A stretch of DNA of 64,000 bases, from NCBI RefSeq assembly GCF_026914265.1, contig NC_069124.1, positions 72,402,402 through 72,466,401 of the forward strand, read 5' to 3'. Positions 1 through 12,800 of the stretch are shown piece by piece. The stretch is from Mya arenaria. Its lineage: Eukaryota; Mollusca; Bivalvia; Myida; Myidae. Below the pieces are notes generated by a model. The model was given only the letters and a program-made list of their open reading frames with translations, did not search any database and was not told the DNA's origin. The translations under genes were made by a program, and so were the position numbers. Each line of letters opens with the position of its first letter. The stretch's first letter is position 1.

Positions 1-1555
1 GAAAGTCAAATTTCATCTTTATTGCAAACTCCTCGTTTCCTTCGTTACTCAATAGCTCACTAGGTTTGTTAAACTGGTGCTATAATTTTTTGTTTACCTG
101 GTAGTAATGATCAATATAACCTTATAACATTCTATTGTGCTTTTAGAAAGTACATCCCATGTTTAATTAATTGTACGCCATTTTGCCTGGTTCTCAATTT
201 AACTGTCACAGCAGTCGTCATTTTGATACAGTATTTGCATTATTTTGGCGATATCGTTCACGTTCTATCATGCGGCATAATTTGTCGTTTTTGACATACT
301 ATCATTTTCGATTATCTTGTCCAGACTACTTACCTTAAATTAGACGATCTTGTTGTGTTCCATACCCAGGCTTATCATTTTCTGTACAGATAGCAAAAGA
401 CAAACGATTGGAATTGGCGCGAAACCCATGTGAGGACTCTACAAACAATAAAAATTAAGTGACTTCTAGTAAGAAAAACTTTCAATTAATGAAGCAGAAT
501 AAGATCATAAGAATCTATCTATTACTCAATATAAACCGGAAAAGTATTTTAGAGGGTATATTTGCGCCATGGTCAGCAGTCATTGAACTATGAAATTATC
601 TTCGAAAATAAATAATAAAGTTTCCAGCATGTTATCTTTAGAATAAATTGTTCTTATGACTAGATTTGATTAAAGTAATTATTGATAATTATTGACAAAC
701 TATTTAGCAAAAGCAATAACCAGTTGTCTACAATTAGATGCAGTTATGTTTTCTATTTTATTTCATTAATGCCTAACATAAAATAGTTATTATCTAAACC
801 GTAAATGAAATAAACAAATACACACAGTGTAGGAGTTCCGACAAGCTGGATTTTTTTAAATGAAATAACAATTTAAACACATGCATACTAACACTGATTC
901 CTCTGAATGGGAAGCCAAAACTGATGAATGGCTCAATGTTCCTATACACAGTGGGTTAATATTTCTGAATTATGGTAATATCCCGAATCTATGGCCCTTA
1001 CAACCCTCAACAAGAAAAAACTTTGCACTCGTTCATTGGTAACCGAATCAGATACACACTGAAAAATAATTTGTTAGTGTTAATAATACACACCAAACAA
1101 CTATCTCATATTTTAAGATAATAAACTTGAATATTATTATTTGATAAGTAAGTTCGGTGTGATCAACACCCTGCTTGCTACTCGAATGATTTACCAAATC
1201 AGCATAAAACTAATACAAGTTACTTCCGCAATGGAAAATGTTTAATTAATATAACCAATATAAAATATAATCGCACTACAGTATTTAACCTCATCAATTC
1301 CGATAATAGACACATCAAGTAAACATCCCCATAACAACTAAGATGTTATGTATGTGAGGGAAAAACACATATCAAGATGGGATCACGTCGAATTTAGATA
1401 TATATGAGCACTTGGAAGGGAATTCAAAAAAACAGAACAGAAGAAAAATGCAAAGCCGAACAAATATCGTCAGACCTAAGCAGTATGCCAAACCAAAAAC
1501 TGTACACAACGTTCCAGAGACCAAATACAAGCACTCGCTCTCTACACACCAATAA
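1..1555. other. Gene-free stretch, nothing recognised
   Basis: AT-rich sequence with stops in all frames. No tRNA-like boxes, terminal inverted repeats or tandem arrays were seen. The 84-residue minus-strand reading frame near 1424-1678 has no conserved motif and partly overlaps the start of copy A, so it is not called as a gene. Confidence 0.5.
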
Positions 1556-1559
1556 TTTA

Positions 1560-4500
1560 TGTATGGATGAATTGTAAAATAATACTCCCTCTCTGAGCAA
1601 ATCTAAACAAGGCAACGAAATAAAATTAATTAGGTGTGTACATAACTCTAATATGGTTGTTAAATAGTTGCAAATCATATGTATAGATCGAGGTTAATAT
1701 TTCATCTGATTAGTATCAAATTAGTAGAAACAAATCCATATGCTTTCTCGTTTTGTTGCGACGAATGTTGCTATAACGTGTGTCATTATGATTTCGGACG
1801 TACTATCTAAGTGTGGTGAGCCATTTCCTTATCATAAACTTTGCTGCCATTCTATGTGGTTAATTTGTAAGCGTTCTCTTGGCATTAATGAGAAAAACTA
1901 TGTTTGGTTCTCAAATAACTTAGATGGGCGGGATATGTGGGAAAATGCAGGGGCAGGCATATGTTTTTAAACTTAATTCTGTGATTTTTTAGGTAGTCAA
2001 TGAGATATTCATCTAATTTCCTACACCATTGTCATGTCATTCATTGTATGTTCGTATATCATTGAATCAAGCCAGGGCCGTTTACATAAACTTGTGAAAA
2101 ACAAGTCAGTAATAACAAGAAATGTTTACAAACCTATTCCGTCCATCTTGATTTTGTTTATACGTAGTTTATAAACTTATACACATTACAGGTCTTTTTA
2201 ACGACATTTCAATTGAAAACTCATTAAGTTAAAATCTACTGAATGTAATCCCTATGATGAGTACGCTGGCATGTGGCCATTTCGTCTTAAAATTCAGCTT
2301 AAAATATCAATTGCTATCAATTTAACATAGACCCTTTTAAAATCTTTGCACAAGAATAAGGCATTACAGACATTGAACCAGAGACCCCAATATATATTAC
2401 CGCCAGACCAAACATTCATCAACCTATTCTCATCAATACAAGTTGGGTGACTGTCATTGAAATCGTTCCGCTAGAGCGAACCTAACCGTAAATACAACAA
2501 TCTACTTGTGTTAGGTTCTGCAATCAGCAGAACAAAACACAGCTTGTTAAGAGAGGACTGTGTTTAGGATTGTCAATCCTAGATTTACCTGTGGTCGATT
2601 CAAAATAAGTTATCTTTTAACAAAAATAAGATTGCAAATCGATATAACTTATCCAAACCAACCAACCAAAGAAAATTTGAAAATGTCTTTGAACATCTGG
2701 CATCCGAATGAATCCTTCAGACTGACATTAATTCCTTTTAAAGAAAGTGTGTGCAGGTTTGACTTACAGCTTGCGTATGGTACGGTACCTACACCGATGA
2801 CTTATTGCTACACACTATTTTGCCATAGAGTTTGACTATTACCTTTTTTGGCGTTCCCTGTTTCCAGAACAGTTTTTAATCTTAATCAAATTTGAGGATC
2901 ACAGTATCAAAAACAATACAAACTTCTATGTATAAGGCAGCAATGAATATCCATATTATAAACACGAAAAAAAAACATGACATTCAAATTAAGTTTAGAC
3001 CCCGCACATATTTATTGCAAAATAAAAACCTTCAATACTGCCAGTTGGAATTGGCTAAATAAGATGTTAATAGTCATCTCTTTTCGTTTCTTCTGCATTA
3101 TTTGATATAACGAAGTAATTTATGATATTATCAATCAAACCCAAAATGTTACTTAAAGTGTTTATTGCGGTCTCAAATGACAGCTCATCCGGAATGTATC
3201 TGTTAACATGATTCATAAATAAAGAGAAAATAAAAAATATTCGTTAAGATTTAGGGCGAAATACATAACATAAATAATTACCTACAACCCTAGCAGTTGG
3301 TCTATCAAGCAGGCGATGTAGTCGGTTAAGAACTTTTTGCGCGTTTTCTTTTGTGATGCCGAGGATTTTTGTGAATCCTTGTAGATGGGTTTGATTGTTG
3401 CAGCATTTGCCATAAATCACTGATAAACTGTTATCCCTTCAATTTAGAATTTCAATAATAAATCTGTCTGCATTATTTATTGCAACATTTCTTAAAGGTT
3501 ATATCAGAAAATTCCCCCAAAATGATAGCAAACTAGTACACCTGTGTGTTTTGCAGTAATTTATGAAAGTTATATGCTACTATATTGTGAGATTTTCGGT
3601 CAATGCAGTTTTCCTAATCACACTCAACCGTATACATTGATGGTACATCTAATTACACTTAAATCCCTGTCATGTCATCGGCCTGTCGTTTTGCCTGTTT
3701 CATTATGTATTGGCGCAGATATGGTATACCAGACCACACCGAGTCAATTGTATTTTAACGGATCGCTACTAGTGTACAATACACCTGATGTATTATGTAT
3801 GTTAACGCTAAATATTTGGCGAAAAGACGAGTTGGTCTCGCTAAAGGGTTTTTATAGGATTCGAGTCTAGAATGTAAAAAAGTATACATCCATGAGAGTT
3901 AGCATAAAATCAAATTGTATATTTATTCTTTATATATGTATATTGTAATGGGCCAGAGGCCTCATAGCAAATAAACTTTGTCAATGTCATTGACATTAAA
4001 TACTCAAGAATATATTCCAAGCTTTACAAAATAAGCGATTCCAATTGATACAAAACTTTCAAACACAAATCGGTTAGTGTATATGATAGCAAAAATACAA
4101 CAAAATTGATAGATTTTTTATTGCAAGAAATAAAATATAAAATGAGAACAATTGATATTTTCCTTATCCTTTACATATTATATTTGAAGGATTTACTGTC
4201 ATGAGAAACAATGATTTGTTTTAAATATTGCTCCATCAAAAGCTTTCCGAAATCATTGACGAATGACACAAACTTCACCCTTAGAGCAAGAATGAAAACA
4301 TTGAAATGAATTGCTTCTATGCAAAAAAATCTCATTATTTCATTTAATGGTCTTTCCATCACGATGTAATATTAGTATTATTAGTGTTATTTTAAAGTGT
4401 ACACCGATATCGGTTACGAAAAACAAATCATTTGTGTCTACAAAACAACATTTGTTGGTAAATAACTACACGGAGCGGTAGATAACAAAATTCAATAGTT

Positions 4501-6540
4501 GTTAAATACAAATTGTTGTCAGTGGGAACTCTAGGGTTACAAGAACTTATGAGAACATATCAGAAAGATATATATGAACACCTGCTCACAGACGAAATCG
4601 ACAAACAACGTACGACAGCTAATCGAAAATTGATAACTGAACATTGTTTTATGAAGAAATCAAACATTAACACTCAAAATGGTACCATGACTCATTAAGT
4701 CTATAACCATTACTTTGCCCTTGATCGATACCGTCGACGTTTCAACTGATCAGCAGTTAAATATTAAAAGAAAACAAGATGACTTACGGACACGAAATTA
4801 ACTCAAGATGAACAAGATTCTTTTCACGTGTTTGGTGAGACTATTTGAGCACCTGCATATGTCTTATATCGGAGGAAGATTTAAAAATAAAAAATAAACA
4901 CGACGCGTTAAAGAAATGAAATAGTTTCCTGTATGAAGGAGTCGATGAGAGTCCGTTAATAATTGACACAAAAATCCTTCCATGTTTTGTATTTACTCCT
5001 GCAGCCTAAACATAAGCTTTGCTGTGGACAATATAATACCAGATATAATTCATTGAAGATTCAGTATTCCGACGTTCAGATGTAGATCATTGAGAATAAT
5101 TTAGAAAGATAGAACCATAGGCTTCGTAGACTTAAAACTGCAAACAGTTGGGCTGTCAAACAATAAATCATAATTAGAACACGTACAACATACTGTACTG
5201 AAATACCGATTTCATAGTGATCTGGAATCCTCTTCAATATAAAACTACGTTCCGAGTGATATGTTAAAGAGATTAACTTGGTTGAATGAATACATAGCGC
5301 CGAATGATTTACTTCTAACGTCGTGAACCCGAGATACCTGAGCCAAACCTCATCCAATAAAAGCTTTAACCAACATTCAAAGCAATATACTCTGATCCAC
5401 TTTGATAGCTTTTCACACTTTTGTCTTTCACCTTTTTGTTTATTCAAATATTCAATCAAGTGTATTTGGCATGAAAAAGTGCGAAATATGAGCACTATAC
5501 GGCCATCGAGATGATGTTGCTTTCATTCTTTTTTTGTTGATAACAGACTGTAGACTACAATGACTATAAACTCCCCAAATCAACCAATTTTACACAGTTT
5601 CTAAACATGTTTTGCCATATACGCATTGTTTTTTTTATTTTGAAAAATTACTCAATATAATACAACAATTTGAGAAAACTGAAGTGATTTTCATGTAGAA
5701 GTAATACTTTAGCTATTAAAATCAGATAAGCCATTTTTGACACTACTGACAAATTGCATTGCCTAATAATTATAAAAATAATAGCTTTTAATGAACCAAT
5801 GCCATGTCAGTTTGTCATCTACGAACCACAAAAAGGAAATTACTGCTCCTTTCGATACTCCGATTTATCACATGCAATATTAACTAGCATAGCAATGAAA
5901 ATGTTGAAGTTTAATCTGGAATCTTTAACAGATTGCGTTCACGGAAATTAGTTTCAAATGTGTCTTCATAAGGCATAAAACACGCTATGTTGGAATCGAA
6001 ATAATGACCATTGATTACAAAGAATCGGAAGTAATTTTCTCGTTAAATCGCGTTATACAACAATAACCATAATAAGCACCATTTGATTATACCTTATCTC
6101 TTTCCGTATGCTACGTACAGAAGAAGTCTGTTTTATATTGCTATAATGCACACCGCAATAATTCAAAATAGGTCATTAGATTCTTATAACCTATAAAGCC
6201 GAGCTCAATTATTGCACAAAATGAGACATAAAATGTAGGAAACAAACAACAATAAAATTGTAACTGCGCTTTGCAAAACATACTTAATGTTACAAATAAA
6301 AAAATCGGTAAAGAGTTTTATTCTCATTTTCAGGATAAAAAATGAAGTTTTAAAACAAAACAAAACACATCGAAGATGGCAACGTCCATAACACACATTA
6401 CAATGCTCAAGCGTTTTAATCGTAACTCTTTACATCATTCTTATTGTTTGTTTTATTTACCTGAATTAATTCATTGTCGCCCGCATTAATTTCCAAATAT
6501 TTTCAATCGATATGGAACCTCCTAAGAGATAATTACATAG
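1560..6540 (+). repeat. Segmental duplication, copy A, left block
   Basis: This stretch is colinear with copy B at about 24395-32660. Matched anchors include 'aagcgttctcttg' (1869 and 24827), 'tcaagcaggcgatg' (3304 and 26273), 'tgcccttgatcga' (4715 and 28385), 'atatcggaggaagatt' (4866 and 28571), 'gatacctgagccaaact' (5333 and 29168), and 'gaccgagctcaatt'-like sequence (about 6203 and 32363). Indels are common and the small ORFs are not kept in frame between copies, so it looks like decayed DNA rather than a gene. It holds the empty site (about 4601-4617) for the SINE inserted in copy B. The stretch 5980-6500 exists three times in all: here, at 30620-30985 and at 32160-32640. Confidence 0.8.
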
Positions 6541-6759
6541 GAAAGAAACACCCAGGTCTTGGTAGAGATCATTTACACCGTAAGGCACAAAATATATCTT
6601 GAACATTATTTCACTATATTAATGCTTACTGATATCAAGTTATTGAACTTATATGTTCTAGCTTACTTTTCTTTTCAGCAAACAAACGGACGTAATGAAA
6701 AAGAAATCTGGTCATTCAGGGTCATTGGTTAACAAAGGAATGGTATACCGCTCTTAATG

Positions 6760-7520
6760 AATTGCTTCAATCAAACGGATGTATTGCGTGTTACACACTT
6801 CCAGTATGTATTTGTTTTACATCATTTGTCAGTCAAGTGAACAAGCAATTAGATATACTACTTCTTTGTATTGAAAGAAAGCCAAACACGCTATTGCATG
6901 GGATATCACCAACAACAGTTGGACGTGTTAGTTGGGCAGTTTTTTATGCGATGTGAATCCTGGAGGACAGGTTAATGCTTCATTTGCAGTTAATTATTCC
7001 ATCAATTTCAAGCTCCATTGACTGAAGGGTCTACATTTCTTATAGCATAATTGCATAGGAGCAAATTACTTGCAAATGTAGTATTGTGTCATGAAACCAC
7101 TAACTTCATGTGCCGTAGTTGGAAGAGAACAAAACATGTGCATGTCATGAGGTCTCAACCTCAACAACCCCTCTTGTGCTTTAAATCGCTTTACACGTGA
7201 AATAAATAAGAGCATCCTTCAGACATCTACGAGCTAGTTAGAAACAATATCATCTAGTATGATGCGACAAATATACCTTGTATTTTCTCATTGAGGTTTG
7301 ATTTTTTTCATCGTTAGATAGAAAGTGACACATATATTTTGATTTACAATTATTGACCTATCTACAATAGCATTGATATTATATTTCATTATATAGATAG
7401 TCCCAATTGCCTGCATGGTAAAGGCATTCTGAGTACTTGCTTACGCGTAAACGGTTATTCGGTCAGACAAAGAATATCATTTGACACGTTTGTCATTTCA
7501 ATCTTGAGAGCATTTGCTAT
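6760..7520 (+). repeat. Segmental duplication, copy A, continuation
   Basis: This matches copy B at about 33000-33720. Shared strings include 'tcaaacggatgta' (6771 and 33017), 'tctacaatag' (about 7362 and 33632) and 'cttgcttacgcgt'-like sequence (7436 and 33687). Copy B carries a poly-T/poly-G insertion just before this block that copy A lacks. No coding potential was seen. Confidence 0.6.
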
Positions 7521-8422
7521 CTTTTTACATAACGTACATTCGAAAAACCAAGAAAATGGTCCAACTTTCGAAAGATAAGCTTTTAAATGAGAGGTCATTT
7601 TCTACACCTACGAGAGCGTCGAATAACCTTGATAACCGATAAATCCAATGCTAGGAGCGGAAACCATGTTTCACCCAAGAATTTCAATCAGACTGACACT
7701 GCTGTTTTCATTATTTGGTAATATGTGATTCACTTTACAAGACTCTTCATTAACATAGTTTACTTTTTTAAACAAATTGTTGTGTTGCTAATTTCTCAGT
7801 TCTAAAGTTCACATGATTGCTATTGTGAGTGTACTATCGCAACTTGTGTATGATACATTTTTTTGTAAATTTCGCTTCAAACTGAAATTATTTCCGCTTA
7901 GACTAATAAGATATATTTTGTGATTTAATAAAACGATGTAAACAACAGGAACACACAAATCTTAAAGGAACGACCATACGGGGAACGCCTAAATTAAGTT
8001 TTACACACATGTATGGTATGACATTTACAGCCTAGATTTGGAAGGTATACACTATTAATATATTCCACATACCATTATAGCACTCACGGTTTGACAAGTC
8101 TTTCATATCATTGGTATGCAGTGTGACCTTCACATTATGTCATTGTTTTGTTTAATTTGGTCATCTTTTAAACGAACGTACGACAACATATCATTATTTT
8201 AAGAAAATCGGTGAGATATTTAATGAACGTCACAGATATAATGAAATGAAAAAAATACCTGCAAAATCTTAAACAAACCTTGCCCAAACTCAAGAATTAC
8301 TCTAAGTTTCAAAATCGATGTTAACTAGTAATAAATAATAATTCTATAAGAGATCGTACAGTATGTACATTGCTAACATAGCCATACTATGTGTAATAAT
8401 TGTAATGCGTCTTCATCTTAAA
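7521..8422. other. Gene-free stretch, nothing recognised
   Basis: AT-rich spacer with no motif that I can name. It ends where the MITE fragment at 8423 begins. Confidence 0.4.
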
Positions 8423-8860
8423 CAGTGTGTGTACACCACGTGATAAATTACGTCATAAATGCTACGTCGGAAGGCAACATTTTGCTTCAAATGGCGACTT
8501 AAATCAAAGATATTTTATCTGTTACAACACCATTTTAAATGAAACAAAGGGCAGTATATGCCACTTAAAGAGCCCCGCATTTATTTTATTACCGAAATTT
8601 GATAAGGTCATTGGTTTCATCAAACACTTTAACAACCCTGTTTTCAAAAATAATGTTTTGACAGTGCTCCATCAGACGGCCGTATTGTGAAAAGGTTTGT
8701 TGAGGTGTTTTAGGAAACTAAACACTCAATCAAACTCTTGTAAAAGACCCAAGGCAGGAATTTCTTATGCGGCGTAGACTGCGCTATGTTTCAATCAAAA
8801 TGGTGAAGAAATAGTGAAGTTATCTTTGTTATTTTTTCTTGAACTGGCACTTAGTAGAAT
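8423..8860 (+). mobile_element. MITE with CAGTGTGTGTA terminus, one end lost
   Basis: It begins CAGTGTGTGTACACCACGTG and runs through the same interior as the complete element at 47789-48219: 'aaagggcagtatatgcc', then 'ctccatcagacgg', then 'atggtgaagaaatagtgaag'. The right terminal repeat present in the other copy cannot be found here, so the element is truncated or its end has decayed. The 87-residue ORF across it is incidental. It is a non-autonomous DNA transposon of unassigned superfamily. Confidence 0.75.
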
Positions 8861-9915
8861 ATCATAAAAATCCCTTCCCTTGAGTATCAGGAAAAATATT
8901 GTTCTCAATCGTTCCAGCATATTTAATCAAATTTAAGATAACTAAATGTACCTCAAGTATGTCAGTGAAAAACTGGAAAATTGACAACATGACGACGTTG
9001 GTTTAAATGTATTCACAATTAATGCGGATGCTCTAAGCTGAGGCAAATTAGAACAGTATTAAGAGAAAAGGTTATAAAAGAGTAGGTTACGTAAGAATAA
9101 GGGAAGAGTAAAACAATAGAAACTTAGGGGAGCGTTAGAGCAGGAGGATATGACCAGGCCAGGTTAGGTCCTTTATATGATGAATTTCATCTCGATTCGA
9201 TAAATTACAATCACGTAAACTGTATTGCCGAGGCTTCAACATCAATAAGTAGTTTATCTAGAACTTTCAGAACTGACAGGGATAGAAAATCCATTGTTCA
9301 GAAGGTTTGCCCTGTCTGTATCTTATTCAAATACGTTTCCATTGCTGGTGAGCGGGGAGAGACAAACGTCGGGTAAACAAACTTGATAGAGTTTTCCAAG
9401 TCAGAAGAAGATGGTTTCTTAGTTATATAGCTTGGCATACCTGACAATATGTGTGACATAGTTATGCCGCTAATAAGATGAGCACTTGAAGAACAGGATT
9501 GGTAGGTTTGACTTATCTGATAACTCGTCTTCTATGTTGCATTTCACAAATTGGAACCCTTTGTTTGTTGGAATTGTTGATGGAATTATTACTTATCCTG
9601 AATTGACTGTCAACGATGTATCCATGCATTGATATAATAAAGAATATAAGAATTCAAAGTTTGATGTTTATAAAACATACTAAAGACGTTTGCTTTCGAT
9701 GCTAGGCAAATACATGCAATATCCTTGATTATAATATCCAAACGTTCTAATGGGTATACTGGTGCCTGCTGGAATATTCCGTCTGGCAGTTGAGTCTTGA
9801 CGTTTCTTATTTCATGACTAATGAAAATCGAACAATTCAATAACAAGGACAACAATGAAGCCGAACAGGATAATCTAGAAATTATTCGCCCACTCCACTT
9901 TGTAAAAGCCTAATG
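8861..9915. other. Gene-free stretch, nothing recognised
   Basis: No repeat partner or gene signal was recognised. An 81-residue minus-strand frame at 9610-9855 has no supporting feature. Confidence 0.4.
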
Positions 9916-9919
9916 TATG

Positions 9920-10127
9920 ATCGGGCGGGGACAGAAATCACGTGTGATCTTGTGTGATTAGTGTATCTTAACCACAGACTCCCATTCCATTGCTCGTATT
10001 GCCGCAGTCAGTCGAAACAGCCGGACTTTTTGATGGATAGTTGTACATTGTTAAAACATCGACTGATAATCGTTATATGTATGAAATTATTGTATGCGCT
10101 TTGATGCTGCAATTTCGTTAAAAGGAT
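9920..10127 (+). repeat. tRNA-Cys left flank, copy A
   Basis: Homologous to 34220-34450 and 42190-42390. All three share 'cattgttaaaacat' or a near match, 'gactgataat', and 'atgctg.aatttcgttaaaa' directly before the first tRNA position. This fixes the alignment of the three tRNA clusters. Confidence 0.8.
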
Positions 10128-10155
10128 AAGGGTTCTCCCACTGAGCTATATCCCC
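10128..10155 (-). pseudogene. tRNA-Cys remnant, internally deleted
   Basis: The sequence 'cactgagctatatcccc' at 10139-10155 is the complement of the 5' acceptor strand and D arm of tRNA-Cys. It is preceded by a few bases resembling the opposite acceptor strand. The anticodon and T arms are missing. It stands exactly where copies B and C have intact minus-strand genes (34451 and 42391), so it is the dead ortholog of that gene. Confidence 0.75.
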
Positions 10156-10320
10156 ATACTCTATATATTTCTTTAGCGATTTTTTTTATTTAAAATGCGA
10201 TAATTGAATTGATACAATATGTCGCAACAATAAATCTTTATATCTGATATGTATGTTCCTTTATTTATAGTGATTCGTAAAAGTATATTTCTGTATGTGC
10301 ATAATTTGAGGTATAGAGCA

Positions 10321-10350
10321 CTCCATCTGTAGTCTAATGCTCTACCACGG
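10321..10350 (-). pseudogene. tRNA-Cys remnant, middle part
   Basis: The 30 bases resemble the complement of the anticodon and D arms of tRNA-Cys ('ctctaccac' and a decayed 'atctgcagtcgaatgc'). Neither flank completes a cloverleaf. It corresponds to the remnants at 34688-34725 in copy B and 43858-43893 in copy C, so this dead member predates the duplication. Confidence 0.65.
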
Positions 10351-10357
10351 AAAGTTT

Positions 10358-10428
10358 TCACATATAGCTCAGTGGTTGAGCATTCGACTGCAGAAAGAGA
10401 GGTCACCGGTTCGACCCGGGTGTCCCCT
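10358..10428 (+). pseudogene. tRNA-Cys(GCA) pseudogene
   Basis: The A box (tagctcagtggtt), the GCA anticodon at 10390-10392, the B box (ggttcgaccc) and the 3' acceptor strand (tgtcccc) are kept. The 5' acceptor strand no longer pairs: the expected GGGGATA is replaced by TCACATA-like bases. The 3' half of the anticodon stem is also changed. A T5 run follows at about 10436. It is the counterpart of the intact plus-strand gene at 34847 and probably cannot mature. Confidence 0.85.
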
Positions 10429-10439
10429 TGAGTAACTTT

Positions 10440-11685
10440 TTACAGTTATCGCCCGGAAATACAGATGTCTATCAAGCAAGAAAGTAACTTATTTATGTTA
10501 TTTAACACGAACATAGTGGTGCGGATAAGGGTCTAGAGGGTCTTTAGAAGTCACGGTTTTTATGTTTATAACGTCAGCAAATAAATTAAATCAGTGTGTT
10601 CATTATTACTTCTGGATATCACGGTTAACATGTTTATATTCCCAATGATCGTGTTTATGAAGTGATTCTTTATGTGAATGGGTATTCTACACTACAGAGT
10701 GATCCATTACGTCAAGGTGTTTGTTTCTAGATCAAATGTTACGTAACAAAACAATGACCGTTTTGGTATAACACTATTGTGTAGGGACACACGTTCTCGT
10801 ATTATTAATTAAAACATGATTGTTTCGTCATCCATTGTACTTTCTGTAATCTATACGATTATTGGACTGCTTGCCATGCTTTATTTCTACAAAAACGGTC
10901 GTATATTTGAAGAATGGACTAACCGATAGAAATAGTATTATGATGTGAATCAAGACGTGAGGTAACAACTTGTTTTCTTGTTAATGCTATCAAACTTGTG
11001 TAAAACGTGTACTAAGTATATAAAAGCGCAATATTATTTCATTTGCCTAAGAGATGCACTTGACTAGTATCCTTTCACTGGGTGTGACAGTGTCCACTTA
11101 GTTGACAGCAGCGCATTGAAATTCATGATTTTGACCTTGCTGTTTACATGTTTTAATTAAGTGTAAGTAAGTGTAACTTCTCAAACTTGCCATTCTGTCA
11201 GTGAAAAAACATCCTCGGCACTGCTGCACCGGACCGTTTTTTTATCATAATGGACAGTTTTCAGCCTTGCACCCTTACATATTGCATTTCACTGTAGAAG
11301 ATATAGCCTGGTTATACTTAAAATATAACATGTGTGTTTTCGCTACATTGTTTTTGCAAACCTTAAAAGGAGAGGAAATGCAGCGGTAGCTTTAATGGCA
11401 TCCACAATTGTCAAATCAGATACTTTACTGAGCCAAATAGAATATATTTTGAAAATAAAGTTTTGAACCAATATTGATATTTCACACGTAATGTAATTAT
11501 GTTTCTTACACTACACACAAATCATTTTGGCACCGTCTCTGAAATTTAAATATCTTAGAATGTTTATTTTACCGTATTCATATCACAATTTATCAAAGCG
11601 TATAGTCAGAACTCGTATCTGTTATCGTACAACATTCCTATAAACTCGCACAAAACATTCTCAATCTCGCGCAATTTTATAATAA
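10440..11685 (+). repeat. tRNA-Cys right flank, copy A
   Basis: Weakly colinear with copy B from about 34920 to 35540. Shared features are the T-rich terminator after the tRNA, 'ttgtgtggata'-type and 'tctagatcaaatgttac'-type stretches, and a similar approach to the 33-bp tandem repeat. No gene was found. The 62-residue frame at 11201-11389 has no partner in copy B. Confidence 0.5.
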
Positions 11686-11689
11686 TGTC

Positions 11690-11840
11690 GTTCAGTATCG
11701 AAGGAAAAATGTATTTTTGTCGAATAAGTATCAACAAGTGTCGTAATTCTTTCGAGGTATTAATTGAGATTCGTACTGTCGAATTATTGGAGGATTTTCA
11801 TACCAATATGTCAAGAATATTTAATCAAGGTCGTTATAAT
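11690..11840 (+). repeat. Degenerate 33-bp tandem repeat, copy A
   Basis: Decayed units of the form 'aatgtcgaataagtat..' recur with a period close to 33. Clearer versions stand at the same place in copy B (35544-35735) and, inverted and expanded, in copy C (42588-42900). The array therefore predates the duplication. Confidence 0.55.
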
Positions 11841-11899
11841 ACCCAATTTAAACAGGAATGAAATGATAATATGCGTTTCGATACACCTTCATATTGATA

Positions 11900-12110
11900 A
11901 ACTTTGCAGGCGCATGTCGTTGGTTACATCCTAATGTCGTTTTCATTCATTCCATCACCGTAGAATACACCCCCCTCGTTTTTACACCTTCAATCGTCGT
12001 CGGTAACACCTTTGACGCTGTTATTTACTGTTATTTCCCACCTTCTGCTGTTGTTACCCATTATATCACCATTGTAAACATACCGGATTTTTCATAGCCA
12101 AATTTCTGCT
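11900..12110 (+). repeat. Degenerate counterpart of the 21-bp minisatellite
   Basis: It opens with 'gcaggcgcatgtcgtt', matching copy B at 36302-36320. It then gives 'catcaccgtagaatacac' against 'catcgctgtagagtacac' in copy B. A run of loose GTTGTTACCC-like units follows, with intervals near 20 bases. It appears to be the unexpanded or decayed state of the array that fills 36430-38315. Confidence 0.55.
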
Positions 12111-12800
12111 CTTTATTTCCTTATTTCAAAAGCTATTCTCCGTAAGCAACCCTTGCCGTCGTTGTTTTATTTATCTCTGCGGTGTTATTTAGTCTTCATT
12201 TGCTTTTGTTGCCTATTTTGCCTATGCTAAGACATTCCAGTCGATGTAAATACTGTTCTCGTCGCTGTAAGCTGCCTTCCCGCCGTTGTTTCAAGTTCGG
12301 TGTCCGTGATTATTCCTCCTGTTTCGGCATTTGACACTCGCGTGTTATTATGTTAACTCTCGTTGTCATTTATCAATATTTGCTTCAGAATTTCGCTGTT
12401 GTTTCATCGAATGAACCTGATGTATGCTACCTTTGTCTCGTCCAACGTTAAAAAAATACTCGTACGCAAACAGTCTGCATATTAAATAAAGTCGTCCAAG
12501 ATAGTTTTATTTGCGCTCGTGAATAGCATACATAAAACACGTGGGTAATTGATCAACATAGATAGCAGTCGATTCTCGTGCAGCCTTTGGGATTTCCCGC
12601 CGCAATGTAATATAATATGCGCACGAATATGCTTGAAGTCGAGGGACAACGACGCCTAATTGTTTCTAACAATGTTGATAATGAAAAGCTATTTCACAAA
12701 TTCATAATTTGAAAACTTAAACATTAATTTCTTTTATCAAACAGAAATGAACAAACATTAAACATTAAAAATTAATAAGTTTTACGAACTTCTTCATAGA
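12111..12800. other. Gene-free stretch, possible further decayed minisatellite
   Basis: Scattered 'gttgtt', 'ccgttgttgt' and 'ctcgttgtc' strings up to about 12430 may be further decayed units. Nothing else was recognised. Confidence 0.35.

Noticed and set aside
1740-1970. Small protein conserved between copies A and B
   Set aside because: About 20 residues agree with copy B near 24790-24850, but both flanks go out of frame. General DNA similarity of the duplicates explains it.
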